Shown here: positions 26,674 through 39,607 of the stretch, one piece after another
Position numbering within the stretch: the first letter of the stretch is position 1
Layout of the letters: the number at the start of each line of letters is the position of its first letter
Source: a bacterium
GTDB lineage: Bacteria > Patescibacteriota > Gracilibacteria > BD1-5 > UBA6164
NCBI GenBank assembly: GCA_024635475.1
Contig: JAGXIW010000001.1
Location: 1-64,000, forward strand
Direction of reading: 5' to 3'
DNA: 64,000 nt
Translations under genes and position numbers: made by a program
Notes under the pieces: model-generated
What the model was told of the DNA's origin: nothing
The model's database searches: none
The model's input: the letters and a program-made list of their open reading frames with translations, nothing else

Positions 26674-27672
26674 TTAGATAGCTCTTCTCTTCCTAAAATA
26701 AAATAATGATCCTAATATAAGTGATGCCAAAAATATAAATATACTTTCAGGTCAAGTTTGAGGTAATTTATTACTTTCTGAAGCTATAATATCTCAAGTA
26801 GATAAAACTCCTGTCATAATCTTTCAAGAAGGTCAATAAGATACTTCATTTTCAGGTGATCAAGCTTCTAAATCTGCTTCATTTTCTTCATCACTAATGA
26901 CAAGATCATCATTATCATTATCATTATCATTGTCATTATCATTATCATTGTCATTGTCATTATCATTGTCATTATCATTATCATTATCAACTGTGCTAGT
27001 ATCATCTGTAATAGGGAAACTAGAAACCATAAATTTCAATTCTCAATTTATTCATTCTTCTATATTTACTCATTCTTCATCTATTATATTTATTACAACT
27101 ATTTTATATTCTCAAATATCAATGGGATTTGATAGTACTAGATTTAATTTAGTTTTATCATCTGTAACTAATTCTGTTACTACTACTTTGGTTACTTCTT
27201 TATTATCTTTTGTAATTTTAAATTCTCTTAGTCCATTTTCAGACTGGTCTATAGATTTATTAAAAGTTAATTCAAGTTCTTTTGGACTTTTCGTAACTAC
27301 TTCTTCTAATGCAAATTTTATTTCATTCATTGATTTAGTAGTAAAAGCTCATTCTGGAGAAAATAAACTTTCATCTTCAGTTTCTATATCAATAGATGTT
27401 ACAACTACATAATATGTAGTATTTTCTTTTAATCATGTTAATGTTGTTTTGTTTTCTTCCATTACATCTCAAAAGCTTTTATAATCATTTCAAGGTTTTT
27501 CAGAATAGTATACAAAATATCAAGTAGCTGAATCCAGTTTTTCCCATGTAATTTCTAAAGAAGTTGATTGAGCTTTTATAAGAGTAGGAGCCTTAGTAAA
27601 ACTAGAATTAGCAACTAATGTATTTATTCAAATTATTAAAAAACTTAGTAAATAAATAATAATTCTTTTCAT
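26674..27672 (-). CDS. LPXTG surface protein with fibronectin type III-like domain and Asp-Asn repeat
   Basis: Signal peptide; STSLEITWEKLDSATGYFVYYSE...LKENTTYYVVV; (DN)n; C-term LPQTGPESIFIFLASLILGSLFYFRKRRAI*. Confidence 0.83.
26906..26988. repeat. 6-bp simple sequence repeat (atcatt/gtcatt), encodes Asp-Asn
   Basis: tcatcattatcattatcattatcattgtcattatcattatcattgtcattg... Confidence 0.92.
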
Positions 27673-27783
27673 ATTTATAGATTTTATAAAATAAAATTTG
27701 TTTTTAAAGTTAATTTACTTAAAATAAATTTAAGGTACATGTGTATAATACTATATTATTTATTTTATATCAAATTTTTGTAT

Positions 27784-28332
27784 ATGAATTATAAAAAAAA
27801 TGCTTTTACTTTAATAGAATTAATAGTTTGAATCGCTATAATTGGAATACTTTCACTTTGAATTAAAAATTTATATTGAAATAGTATACCAGATAAACAA
27901 AAACTAAATTTATTTACAACTAAGCTTGTTTGAATTATTAATACTGTAAAAAATTATTCATTGGTATGAAAATGAATCTGAACAACATTAGAGACTCCTA
28001 TATATTTTAAAATGAAGATATCAAAATCTTGATCTGGTTCATTAGAAACTTATTATAATACTTGAGCTACAGACTTCTTATATGAGCCATTAAGTATAAC
28101 AAATTTTGATCAATATTATAGTATACAATCAATTCAATGTAAAAGTTTAGACTTAATTGCTTCTTGATCTATAAGTAATGTAGATATTTCGTTTGAATGA
28201 TCAAATATTACATTAAGCTGATGTATTGATAATTATCATAAAATTATAGATATAAACCTTTTATATAAAGGGTTTAAAAAAATAATTAGATTAAATGGAA
28301 TTAGTTGAGTAGTTGAAGAAATTACAAATTAG
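27784..28332 (+). CDS. Type IV prepilin-like protein
   Basis: MNYKKNAFTLIELIVGIAIIGILSLGIKNLYGNS...; 182 aa. Confidence 0.8.
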
Positions 28333-29800
28333 TATTTTTTCTATACAAGAAATAAAAAAATAATAAATATAACATTCCAAATAATCATCAATATATAAAA
28401 ATATCTAAATAAAATGATAAACTATAATTTGAAATTAAATTGCTTCAAATTATATAAATAAAAATAGAAAAAAGTATATTTATCAAAATAAATTTAATTG
28501 GAAATTTAATTTTTATTATTCTATTTGTTTCTATATATCAAATCATAAATAATAAAATCTGACTTAGTACAGTTATAATTCAGCTTCACATAAATGAATA
28601 TTTTGGTATAACTATAATATTTCAAATTATATTAAATAAAGCAACTACAATATTAATTTTTAATAATTTTGATTCATTATTTGATGATATCAATATATAA
28701 ATAAATAAATTTGATATAAAATAAAAAACTAATACTAGTAAAACTATAAAAAATACACTGGATGATGAAAATATATGTCAGGGTGCATTTATATAATCTT
28801 TGTTTGCTACTAATTCTATAATATAATCTCTGAATATAGTTCAAGATACAAGCAAAAATAAAGAAAAGGAAAATAATATTTTAAATGAAATATTTGTTAA
28901 TTTTTTGATTGCATCAAAATTTTTATTTTCAAAATCTTTTGATAATTCAGATAAAATAGAATTTAAATAAAATCATCCTACAATCATCAATACCTCAACT
29001 ATTTTCATAGGTAGACTATATAATGCTATGGAAATATCAGATATATTTTTAGGTTCTAGTAATGAAATAAGAATTATATCTACTTTAAAATAAACAACTG
29101 ATAAAAATAAAGCTAATCAATATGGAAGAGAAATTTTAAATATATGTTTAATATATTTCCAATCAAAATCAAATCATATTTGAGTTATTTTTTTAGCATA
29201 AAAGTAATTTAATCATGTATTTAAAGCAATTCAGACTAATCAAGATATCATAACATAATAAAAAGGTAATGAGTAATCCAAAAATGTAGATTTTTTAAAA
29301 AATACAAAAACAACCAAACAAATTCATAAAAAAGTAACTAGTTTTCATAAAATTGTTGAAAATAAAGAAAATTCCATTTTGAGATTTGCTTGCATCAATG
29401 CTAAAATAGATGAATTTAATAATGAAATTAAAGTAAAAATTGATATTATAAAAATTGAAACAATTGTAATTTTATCATTGTATCAAGGTAAAAAATATGC
29501 AATTCATACAGATAAAAAAATTATTATAATTCATAATAAAGTTCTTAGAGTCATAACATTTGAAACTATTTTTTTTGAATCTTCTTTGTTTTTTGTTATC
29601 TCTCTAATTGTAATAGTATACAGTCATAGATCAGCTAAAAAAGCAAATATTCAAAGATAATTATAGACTTTTGAATAAAGTCAAAATAATTCTTGTGACA
29701 GATAATTTGTTAAAATCGATAATAAAAGTATAGAAATTATAGCAGTTCAGGCTTTTGATAAAATCTGAGCAATTGTATTTATAAAAATTTTTTTAAACAA
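28322..29800 (-). CDS. Polysaccharide flippase / oligosaccharide transporter-like membrane protein (TTG start)
   Basis: (M)FKKIFINTIAQILSKAGTAIISILLLSILTNYLSQELFGLYSKVYNYLGIFAFLADLGLYTITIREI...; multi-TM; 492 aa. Confidence 0.75.
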
Positions 29801-29929
29801 GATAAATTAAAATTAGAAAATAAAATATGAAAAAGTCCTTTTGTATTTACTATATTACACTTGTTATTTTAAATTATTTTAATAATATGTAATCATTAGA
29901 AAAAATCAATTTATAAATTTTAAAAAAAT

Positions 29930-31390
29930 ATGAAAAATAAAAAATCTATTTATATATATATTATTTTAGTTGTAATAATTTTATTACTAATTTTAGTGTG
30001 AATTTTTTTATATTGAAACAATAGTAAAAAAATTAATGCAATTAATGAATTTGAAACTGATTCTGCAACTGTTGAAAAATGAGATAATAATAATGAAATA
30101 AGTAAAGAATATTTAAAAAGTAAGTTAAATATTATTAAAAATAGAACAAAAATAAAAGATATAATATCAAAATGAGATAATTACTTTCAAAATGAACAGT
30201 TATGACTTGCTATTATACAATATAAAATTGCATTAAATAAAAATCCAAATGATTATAAACTTATAGAAAAAATTTGAGATATATTTTTTACAATGAAAAA
30301 TTTTTCAGAAGCTAAAAAATATTATTTAAAATTACTCAAAAATGATAACTTTGATAATAATAAGTATATATTATCTATTATTTCTTCAATTGATTTAAAC
30401 AAAAAATCAAATTTAAGTATTTTAAAGAAAGAAATAGAACAAAATATTCAAGATAAAGAAAAAGTATTTTTTTATGTGAATGCTATTTATTGTTTAGAAG
30501 ATTTCCATCAATGTAAGAAAAATTTTGATGAGAAAATAATTATGGAAAAAGATGCTTTAAAAACTGAAGAATTAATAGAGATAAAAAATATATTGAAAAC
30601 ATACCAAGATTTTGGGTTGGTAGATTTATATTATAAAAATACATTGATTATATGAACTTTTATGAAATTAAAACTTTATCCTATAGCTATAAGTCTTTCT
30701 AAAGAGTTATTAAAAGAAAAAGATGATTATAAAGCTATTATTCAGATTATTGCACAAAGCTACTTCGAATTATGAGATTATAAAAACTCTTATTTTTATC
30801 TGAAAAAATATTTTGAACTAGCTCCAACTGATTCAAATGCAGCATATATGTTATGAATATTAAATTTAGAATTACAAGAATATATTTTAAGCAATATTTT
30901 TTTTAACAAAGCATCATATTTATGATATGATAATTCTTTAAATATAAAAAGAAAAATAGCATACAATTATTATATGTTAAATGAAAATGATAAGATGTAT
31001 AAAGTATTTGATGATATAATTAAAACTGAAAAACAAGTTACAAAAGATGATTTAAATATAATGATAAATTATACAATTGAAAACCAAAAATGAGACAAAA
31101 CATATGAATGGACAAAAATATGAATAAAGCTTTTCCCTAAAGAACCTCTATTCTATGCTTATATGTGAAAATTGGAATTTGATATATGAAAAAATAGTTT
31201 AGCATTACTTTATGTAAAAAAATGACTTAATTTGGATGATGATAATCAATTATTGAATTACCTACTTGCATTAATTAATAAAAAAGAAAATAAAATAGAT
31301 GATGCTAAAATATATTTTCAAAAAGCTTACGATGCTAATAAAACCAGTAGTTTAGCAAAACAAATCGAAAAAGAATTAGAAAATTTATAG
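29930..31390 (+). CDS. Membrane-anchored TPR-like repeat protein
   Basis: N-terminal TM; GDNYFQNEQLGLAIIQYKIALNKNPNDYKLIEKIGDIFFTMKNFSEAKKYYLKLLK. Confidence 0.72.
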
Positions 31391-31422
31391 AATTTATCGT
31401 CTTTAGTTTTTAATCTATATTT

Positions 31423-32067
31423 ATGTCAAACATAGAAATCAATGAAAATAATGAAGAAAATGAATTAGATTCAAGAAAAAAACTTGATTTACTTAAAAAA
31501 GAAGTCTATCAAAGCATTGCAAAAGAATTTAATATATCTGATAAAACTACAAAAGAATTATCTTCACTAAAAAAAGAAACCTTATTAAATGTAGATAATC
31601 TAAAACAAGAAATTGAAAAAAGTAAAAGCATAGACTCAAATGATAAAGATAATATACTATCTTTGACTTCTGATAGATTAAATGATCTGTATAATGCTAT
31701 TTCTTGAGCTAAAAAAATAACTGAAAATGAATTTTTAGATGAATTAGAAGTAGTAACAATATGAGATAAATCATCTTTATCGCAAAAACTTTTTCCAAAT
31801 TTATACACAAAATCTATAAATCCAGAAAATACTTGAGATCAAATTATGTGATTTTGTCTTGGTTGACTTGATACTTGTAGCACCACTATCAAATTTTTAT
31901 TTGATGTATGAACTTGAGTAGTAAAAACACCTAACCATACATATTTAATTATTTCGTGAAAGTGACAATATAAAAAGCTAGATAAAAAAACTTTTATACT
32001 AGCTTTGGTTATAAGTATATTAGGATTAGGATATTTGCTTTATTACACTATTTTTTATATAATCTAA
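31423..32067 (+). CDS. Hypothetical protein with C-terminal TM segment
   Basis: MSNIEINENNEENELDSRKKLDLLKKEVYQS...; in-frame continuation through TGA to TAA at 32065. Confidence 0.65.
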
Positions 32068-32074
32068 TAATTAT

Positions 32075-32578
32075 TTATACACTTTTTCTTCTTAAAAAGA
32101 AAATTAATGGAACTAATAAAATTGAAATCAAAAATATAAGTATACTTCATGGTCAAGTTTTAGGTAATGTACTATTTTTAGCTACAACATCTTCAATATC
32201 TACTAAAACTGTATTTGTAGATTTTCATGATATTTGATTATCAGAAGAATTTACAGATGCTGAATTAAAATCAATCTCTTCGTCTTCTATTTTTTTTGTA
32301 GTTATTGTTGATTCAGTATTAGAAGTAGTAACTTTAGTGGTTTGAACAGGGGGAGTAGTAACTTCAGTAGTTGGAGCAGTAGCTCCAGTAATTGGAGCAG
32401 GGGGAGTAGTTGATTTTGTGGTTGTAGAAATATTAAGTGAACCAAATATTTCAGCTAAAATAGCATCTTCATCTGTACTATCTGAAGCAGAAGTATCAGT
32501 TACTTCTGATGCAGCATAAGAAACATAATTTACTCATATTAACGTAAAACATAATAGACATACTAAGAAATTTCTCAT
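32075..32578 (-). CDS. LPXTG surface protein, Thr/Pro-rich
   Basis: Signal peptide; TTTKSTTPPAPITGATAPTTEVTTPPVQTTK; C-term LPKTGPGSILIFLISILLVPLIFFLRRKSV*. Confidence 0.78.
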
Positions 32579-32715
32579 ATATATAATTTATAATAAATAA
32601 AATTTATTTTTAAATATGTAATATTAAACTTTTATAATTATTAAGTTTAATATTAAACATATTATATATAATATGTTTAATATTTCAATATTATTTATTT
32701 TTTTAAATATCTTTT

Positions 32716-33585
32716 TTACATATCCAATCATTTAATAAAACTTTTCAATTCATCTTTTAAATCATCTCTTTTAAGTCAAAAAGAAATACAAGCTTTTAAA
32801 AAACCTATTTTACTTCAAGTATCATACCGTGTTCATTTTACTTTAACTCAATGAATTGATTTTTCTTGTCTTAATAATTCAAAAGCATCTATTAATCTTG
32901 TTTCTCCATCTCATCAGATAGGAGTAGACATCTCTAGATATTCAAAAATATCAGGAGTTAAAACATATTTTCAGATATTTCCATTTCTAGATTTGGTCTC
33001 ACTTGCTTTTGGTTTTTCTAAGAATTTTTTTACTTTAAATATTTCGTCATTTGGAGTATCAGTTTCAAGTATTCAATAATTTGAAACTCTGTCTTCTGGA
33101 ACTTGAAAAGAACAAATTACTGGAGTTCAAGTTTTTTCATATGCATCTACTAATTGTTTTGCTGCTGAAACTTCATTATCAATTATATCATCTCAAAATA
33201 AAACTAAAAATGGTTCATCTCATATGAGGTTTTTAGTTCTAAGTATAGCCTCTCAATCCCCTTTTGGATATGGTTGTCTTACATAAACTATATTTGCCAT
33301 ACTATTTAATCATTTTACTGTTTTCAGGTAATCAAATTTTCAGCTTTTATCCAATCTTTCTTCAAGTTCAAAATTTGAATCAAAGTGATCTTCTATAGCT
33401 CTTTTACTTCTTCAAGTTACAATTATTATATCAGTACATCATGCTGAAATAGCTTCCTCAACAAGCATCTGCATTACAGGTTTATCAATAATAGGAAACA
33501 TCTCTTTTGGAAGTGCTTTTGTTGCTGGAAGAAATCTAGTTCACATTCAAGCTGCTGGAATTACACATTTTGTCACTTTTTTCAT
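32716..33585 (-). CDS. galU: UTP-glucose-1-phosphate uridylyltransferase
   Basis: [50 protein letters not shown]-term [28 protein letters not shown]. Confidence 0.92.
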
Positions 33586-33626
33586 AAATAAATTTTGTTA
33601 AATAATAAATTTAGTTTTATTTTTTT

Positions 33627-33712
33627 GTCATCCTGAATGTAATGAAGGATCCCTTAATCATTGTTTTACCATATTTCAAGTTCAAGGGATTCTTCGTTTT
33701 ACTCAGAATGAC
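33627..33712. repeat. Intergenic copy of the palindromic dispersed repeat
   Basis: gtcatcctgaatgtaatgaaggatcccttaatcattg...caagttcaagggattcttcgttttactcagaatgac. Confidence 0.88.
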
Positions 33713-33720
33713 AGTGTTTA

Positions 33721-34530
33721 TTAATATTTCTCATCTAAAAATACAATCTCTAAATCAAATTTATCTCTTAAATGGTAAGCAAGTAGTTTTTGTCATATTT
33801 TTTCTGTTTCCCGATGTCAACAAAACATGATAGATTGCCATAATTCTTTTGCTCATGTTATTTCACTATGTTTTCATTCTCATGTTATATATAAATCAAA
33901 TCATTTATTTTTAGCTTCTTTATAATAACCTCATGCTCATCAACTTACAAAAGCTACACTATTTATAAAATCTAAATTTCCAAAATTGTATAGTTTTTTT
34001 TGTAATTGTAATGTATCTGCAAAAAGTGTCTGTAAACTAGATATATGAATTTTATTACCAAATCTAAGTCAAAATCAAATTGTATTTCAATTATATTCTC
34101 AAAAAGTTTCAATAGTATAATTTTCATATATTCACACATTTGCTTGAATTGTAGGAGAAGAAGATATTCAAAATATATTCATAAAACCTTTTAATAATCA
34201 TATATTATTCCCTACTTCTTCATGAGCATCAAGTGGTAGATGACAAGCATATAAAGCTATATCATTAGTTATAAGTTTTTTAGCTCTTTCATATGGTATT
34301 CATACAAGTACATCATCAAATCACCAATACATACCATGATGACATAAAATCATATCAACATTTTCTTGTTTTGCTTTTTCAAATATGTAAGTGGAAGCAT
34401 CTACACTATACCCTATTTTTTTTATTTCACCTTTAGTATTATCAACTTGTAAGCCATTTTTTGAACTATCTTTGAAATCGTTTATTTTCAGATATTCATT
34501 TAAATAAGTTATTAAATCTTGTTTTTTCAT
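33721..34530 (-). CDS. Nif3-like dinuclear metal center protein
   Basis: SSKNGLQVDNTKGEIKKIGYSVDASTYIFEKAKQENVDMILCHHGMYWG, ISLYACHLPLDAHEEVGNN-like segment, LYITGEGKHSE; 269 aa. Confidence 0.85.
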
Positions 34531-34641
34531 AAACGGAGTTTTATTAAAAAAATTATTAAATTTATTGTAATAAAATATAAACTAAATTCAAATAATTTTA
34601 TAAATTCTATAAATAAAAAAATTTCATTTATTTTTCACACA

Positions 34642-34690
34642 TAGAAATAAGGTTATTATTTAGTTAATTCTAAATAATAACCTTATTTCT
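34642..34690 (-). terminator. Long perfect hairpin (about 21-bp stem)
   Basis: agaaataaggttattatttag-ttaatt-ctaaataataaccttatttct. Confidence 0.78.
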
Positions 34691-34733
34691 TTATTTTCTA
34701 TCTTTTTTTTACACAGATTATTTTATATTTTAA

Positions 34734-36281
34734 CTATCTGAAATATTTAACATTCATATATAATCTATTATGTATCATATATTTACTTCAATTTAAATAT
34801 ACAATAAGTTGATCAAAATCTTTTTCTATTGCTCTATTTAAATTTACCATAATAGTATTATTAATTAAATTTCATAATTCCCATGTCTTAATTAAATTAA
34901 TTAATTCACTTAATTTCTTTATATCTGTAGTATTAATTAATTCACTTAATTTTTTTATATCTGTAAAATTAATTAATCCACTTAATTTTTTTATATCTGC
35001 AGTATTAATCAAATTACTTAATTTTTTTATATCTGCAGTATTAATCAAATTACTTAAATCTTCTATATCTGCAGTATTAATTAAAATACTTAATTTTTTT
35101 GTATCTGAAGTATTAATTAAAATACTTAATTTTTCTGAATCTGCATTATTAATTAAAATACTTAATTTTTCTGAATCTGTATTATTAATTAATATAATTA
35201 ATTTTTCTGTATCTACATTATTAATTAATCAAATTAATTTTTTTGTATATGCATAATTAATTAATATAATTAATTTTTCTGTATGTACATTATTAATTAA
35301 TTCGATTAATTTTTCTATATCTGCATTATTAATTAATTTAATTAATATTTTTTCAAATGTTTTATTAATTAATTCAATTAATTTACTTTCATTTATTTTA
35401 CTAGAAGTTAATTTATTAATTATTCAATTTTTACATAAATAATATAAATTTATTATATTAACTTTCAATTTATTATTTAATAGATTTATTATAAATTGAA
35501 ATGTTTTTATATCAATTTTTCATTCTTGAACAAGTATATTAAAATCATTTAATCACAATCATTTATTTGATTTTTCATCTGGTTGATTTTCTTGTCATTC
35601 ATCTAATTCTTGCTTTGGGATTTCTTTTTTTCATTTATCTCAGTCATTAGATAATCTTTTTTTATGAATTTCACTTAGATTTCTGTCATAAACTTTATTA
35701 ACTAAACTATCAACTCTTTCAGAAGTTTCTTCTTGATATATTTCTCTAAGTTCTTGATATATATTTTTACCTAATTTAATATTTATATATTCTATAAATT
35801 TTTTAATAATTTCATCATTATCATTTGTGAATCATTCTATATCTGTATTAATTTCTAATTCACTTAGATTTTTTCTAACTATTCCTTTTCTAGAAATGAT
35901 AATTCTTCTTAGTTTTGTTAAACTATCTATATATAAAATTTTAAATTCTTCTCACCGAGTTCAACTATAAAATTGTTCCATTTCATTTTTATCACTTTTT
36001 CTTCATGATGGATTTTTTCAAAAAACTACTTGTAATTTATCGCTATTATAATTTTTTATACTATCTATATCTTCTCTTTTTAATATTTCGCTTTCAACAA
36101 ATGCTCTGTGTTTACTTGTATCTTTTTCATCATCTGATGAAAGTAAATCTGCTACACTCTTATTTAGATCTTGTTTTGTTACATCTTGAATACATGGAAG
36201 TACATTACCAACCATTGGTCTATTATGATATCCTTGATCCATATCTAATCATTTACAAAATTTACTAATTCTATCTGACAT
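34734..36281 (-). CDS. 12-residue tandem-repeat protein, paralog 1
   Basis: C-terminal (LINTADIKKLSN)n, about 14 units of 36 bp; 515 aa. Confidence 0.75.
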
Positions 36282-36392
36282 TTTTTTAAGTTAAAAATAT
36301 AATTTAACCTTAAATATAGGTAATATTTACATATTGTCAACTTTATTTTGTAATAGCATAAAAATTCTATCTATAAAAATATTTTTTTGAAC

Positions 36393-36436
36393 AAAAAAAA
36401 GTCATTACCTGTATTAACTTGATAATGACTTTTAAA
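36393..36436 (-). terminator. Hairpin terminator
   Basis: aaaaaaaagtcattacctgtattaacttgataatgactttt. Confidence 0.68.
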
Positions 36437-36449
36437 AATACCAAAAATT

Positions 36450-37628
36450 TTATTTTCCCTTAATTTTTAGATCATATTTAAATCTCATAGATAAAGTAGC
36501 CATTACTGATGAATCGTCTAAAAAACTTATAAGTTTTTTAGAATTATTATTTATTGCATTATTTAAATTTTCTTGATTTGTGTATATTATTAAATTACTT
36601 AATTTTTCTTTGTTTACTTTACTAATAAGATTACTTAATTTTTCTTTATCAGTATTTTTAATTAAATAATCTAAATTATTTATATCTGTGTTACTAATTA
36701 AATAACTTAAATTTTCTATATTTGTATTATCAATTAAATAACATAAATTTTCTATATTCGTATTTCTAATTAAGAATCTTAAATTTTCTTGGTTTGCATT
36801 ATAGATTAAATAACTTGAATTTTCTATATTTGCATCATTAATTAATCTAATTAAATATTTTATACCTGTATTATTAATTAGATTAATTAAATTTTTTTTA
36901 TCTGTAATATTAATCAAATTAATTAATTTTTCTATATCTATATCATTAATTAATTCTATTAATATATTTTCATCTATTTCAATCTGAATTATAGTATCAA
37001 TTACTCAATTTATACATAAATTATATAAATTATCTCTATCAACTTTCAATGTATTAATTAAAAGATTTGTTATAAAATCAAGTGCTTTTGTGTCAATTTT
37101 TCATTCCTGAACAAGGATATTAAAATCTTCTAATCACAGTCATTTATCTAATTCTTCTACTGGTAGTTCTACTTTTCATTTATCTCAATCATCACAAACT
37201 TTATTAACTCTTCGAGCAGTATCTTCTTTATTTATTTGTATAAGTTCTTGATATATATTTTTACCTAATATAAAATTTAAACTTTCTATAATACTTCTAA
37301 TAATTTCATTATTATCATTAAGATGTGTTACTTTATTATTTAGCTCTAATTTTATTAAATTATTTTTAATTATTTCTTTTCTAGAAATAATAGTTGTTCT
37401 AAGATCTGTTAAATTATCAATGTAAATAATGTTTATATTTTCTCTATCTCTATTTTCTTCTTGATTTGATTCAGTAGTAGCCTCCTCCTTATTTATTAGT
37501 TCTGGTTTTCTTCAAATAATTACTTGTATCTTATCATCTTCTGAAGAAAGTAAATCAGATATAATATGATTTAAATTTTGTTCACCAATATTTTGGGATT
37601 CCAAAAATTGATTGATTATATTAGACAT
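36450..37628 (-). CDS. 12-residue tandem-repeat protein, paralog 2
   Basis: C-terminal LIRNTNIENLCYLIDNTNIENLSYLISNTDINNLDY...; shares central NIYQEL and LxDFNILVQEGKIDxK with paralog 1; 392 aa. Confidence 0.75.
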
Positions 37629-37802
37629 TTTTTATAAAGTTAAATATGTAATTCACATTTTAGTATAAGTTATATTTACATATTGTCAAACTTATTTTAT
37701 AATAATTTTATAAATCATTTAAACAAAGGTTTTCATAATTAAATTTTGATTTTTAATATAAACAATTATATTGTATATAATTATTTTATTTTACATTTTT
37801 TT

Positions 37803-38825
37803 ATGGCAAAAACTTATTTTTTACATCAAGATCTTGATAACTGATATACAAACAAAAATTTATATTATTTACTTTGATTTAATCCTACACTTTGAACAAT
37901 AATTTTTGATGATGAAAAAATAAATTTAATTTTTGATGCCAGATATTTCCCTAAAATCCAAAAAATACCTAAATCAAGATTTAGAAAAATTTTATGAAAT
38001 AAAATAGAAGTCAAAAATATACTTCTCAATATAGATTTGGAAATAAAAATAGATAAATTAATTAGATGAAAAGAAATAATCATAGAAAAAAATTTACCAA
38101 CTTTTATGTATAAAAAATTAAAAGAAATAAAACCTGAAAATATAGAAATTATAAGTAATATCTTTGCTAAAGAAAGAATTATAAAAAAAGACTGTGAAAT
38201 AAGAAGAATAAAAAAAGCTATAAATATAATAAATAAAGTTTATAAAGATATTTTTAAAATAAAAGAAACATTGATTTGAAAAACTGAAAAAGAAGTAAGA
38301 AAAATAATTATAGAGATGATTATAACAAATTGATGAGATGAAGAAAGTTTTCCTACAATTGTCGCATTTTGAAAAAATAGTGCAATTCCTCATCATGAAG
38401 CTTGAAATACTAAAATATGAAATTGACCGCTTCTAATTGATATGGGAGCTGTTTATCAGTGATATCTAAGTGATTTTACTAGAACTTTTTGGGTTTGAGA
38501 AAATACAAAAGGTTATATTGAATTTGAAAAAATCAAAAAGATTGTTATAAATGCTCATAATTTATGAAAAAATAGTGTAAAAGAATGATTAAATTGAAAA
38601 GAAATTGATAAAATTGTTAGAGATTATATTGATAGTTTTTGATATGCTAAATATTTTAGTCATTCTACATGACATTGAATCTGACTTCAAAATCATGAAG
38701 AACCATGGATTTCTGAAAGAAAATGAGATAAAAAACTTGAAAAATGAATGGTTTTTACAATAGAACCAGGAATTTATTTACCAAATAAATTCTGAGTTAG
38801 ATGGGAAAATATAGTAATAGTTTAA
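37803..38825 (+). CDS. Xaa-Pro aminopeptidase/M24 family peptidase
   Basis: DMGAVYQGYLSDFTRTFWVG, SHSTGHGIGLQNHEEP, KGMVFTIEPGIYLPNKFGVRWEN. Confidence 0.88.
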
Positions 38826-38855
38826 TTTTAAAAATACAATATTTATTAGATTTGT

Positions 38856-39590
38856 TTAATAAGGATTATATTTTCAAAATTTCAATACAGTCATTACATG
38901 CCCTTTTCAACTATACTTAACAACTTTCAAAGAATTATTTTTTTTCTTAATTTCTTCTATTAACATATTTCAATAAAAAGTAGGAATAAATAAATCATTT
39001 GAAGCAATATGAATTTCAATATCAGAAGTTAAATTATCCAAATTTTCTATTGGGTTAGTTCACTTAATTATAGAATCATATTTTTTTCAATTCTCTATTC
39101 AATAAGCTATGGATTGTTTTTTTACATGCTTTGTTGCAATTCAATCAAAAATTGAACCTCAAAGGTAAGATCAAGGTACAACAGATACAAATTTATTAAC
39201 ATTAAAATTATTAGCAATAAAAAAACCAGGATAATTTCAAATACTTAATGCTAATACATTGAAACTTTGTAAGTTTAATGATTTTATATCACTTACCAAT
39301 GATAATAATAATTGTTTTGATATATTAGGATCTAAATTTGCTAATCAAATTGGTCATGTATAACAAATAATTCTTCAGTTTTTTGGAATTAATCATAATT
39401 TTTTTGCCTCTTCAAAATGCATTCTCCATGGTAAGAAACAAACCCATACTACTTGATTATCTCAATTTTGAATTTCTGTTCTTTTATATGAGATAAGATC
39501 CATTGTTTTCTCTCTTTTGGGTTGATTTATTTTATTTACAATTATGTCAAATACTCAAAAATCTTTAATTTTATATATAAAATCAAACAT
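38856..39590 (-). CDS. Alpha/beta-hydrolase-like protein
   Basis: VLALSIGNYPGFFIAN, HIASNDLFIPTFYGNMLIEEIKK, VKYSGKGHVMTVL; 244 aa. Confidence 0.55.
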
Positions 39591-39607
39591 AAAATATTTT
39601 AAAATTG

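Noticed and set aside
26897-27412. Plus-strand ORF MTRSSLSLSLSLSL... (track)
   Set aside because: Antisense reading of the Asp-Asn microsatellite in the minus-strand LPXTG protein gene.
34900-35350. 36-bp periodic repeats resembling a CRISPR array
   Set aside because: Units are contiguous with no unique spacers and lie in an open minus-strand frame (12-aa protein repeat).
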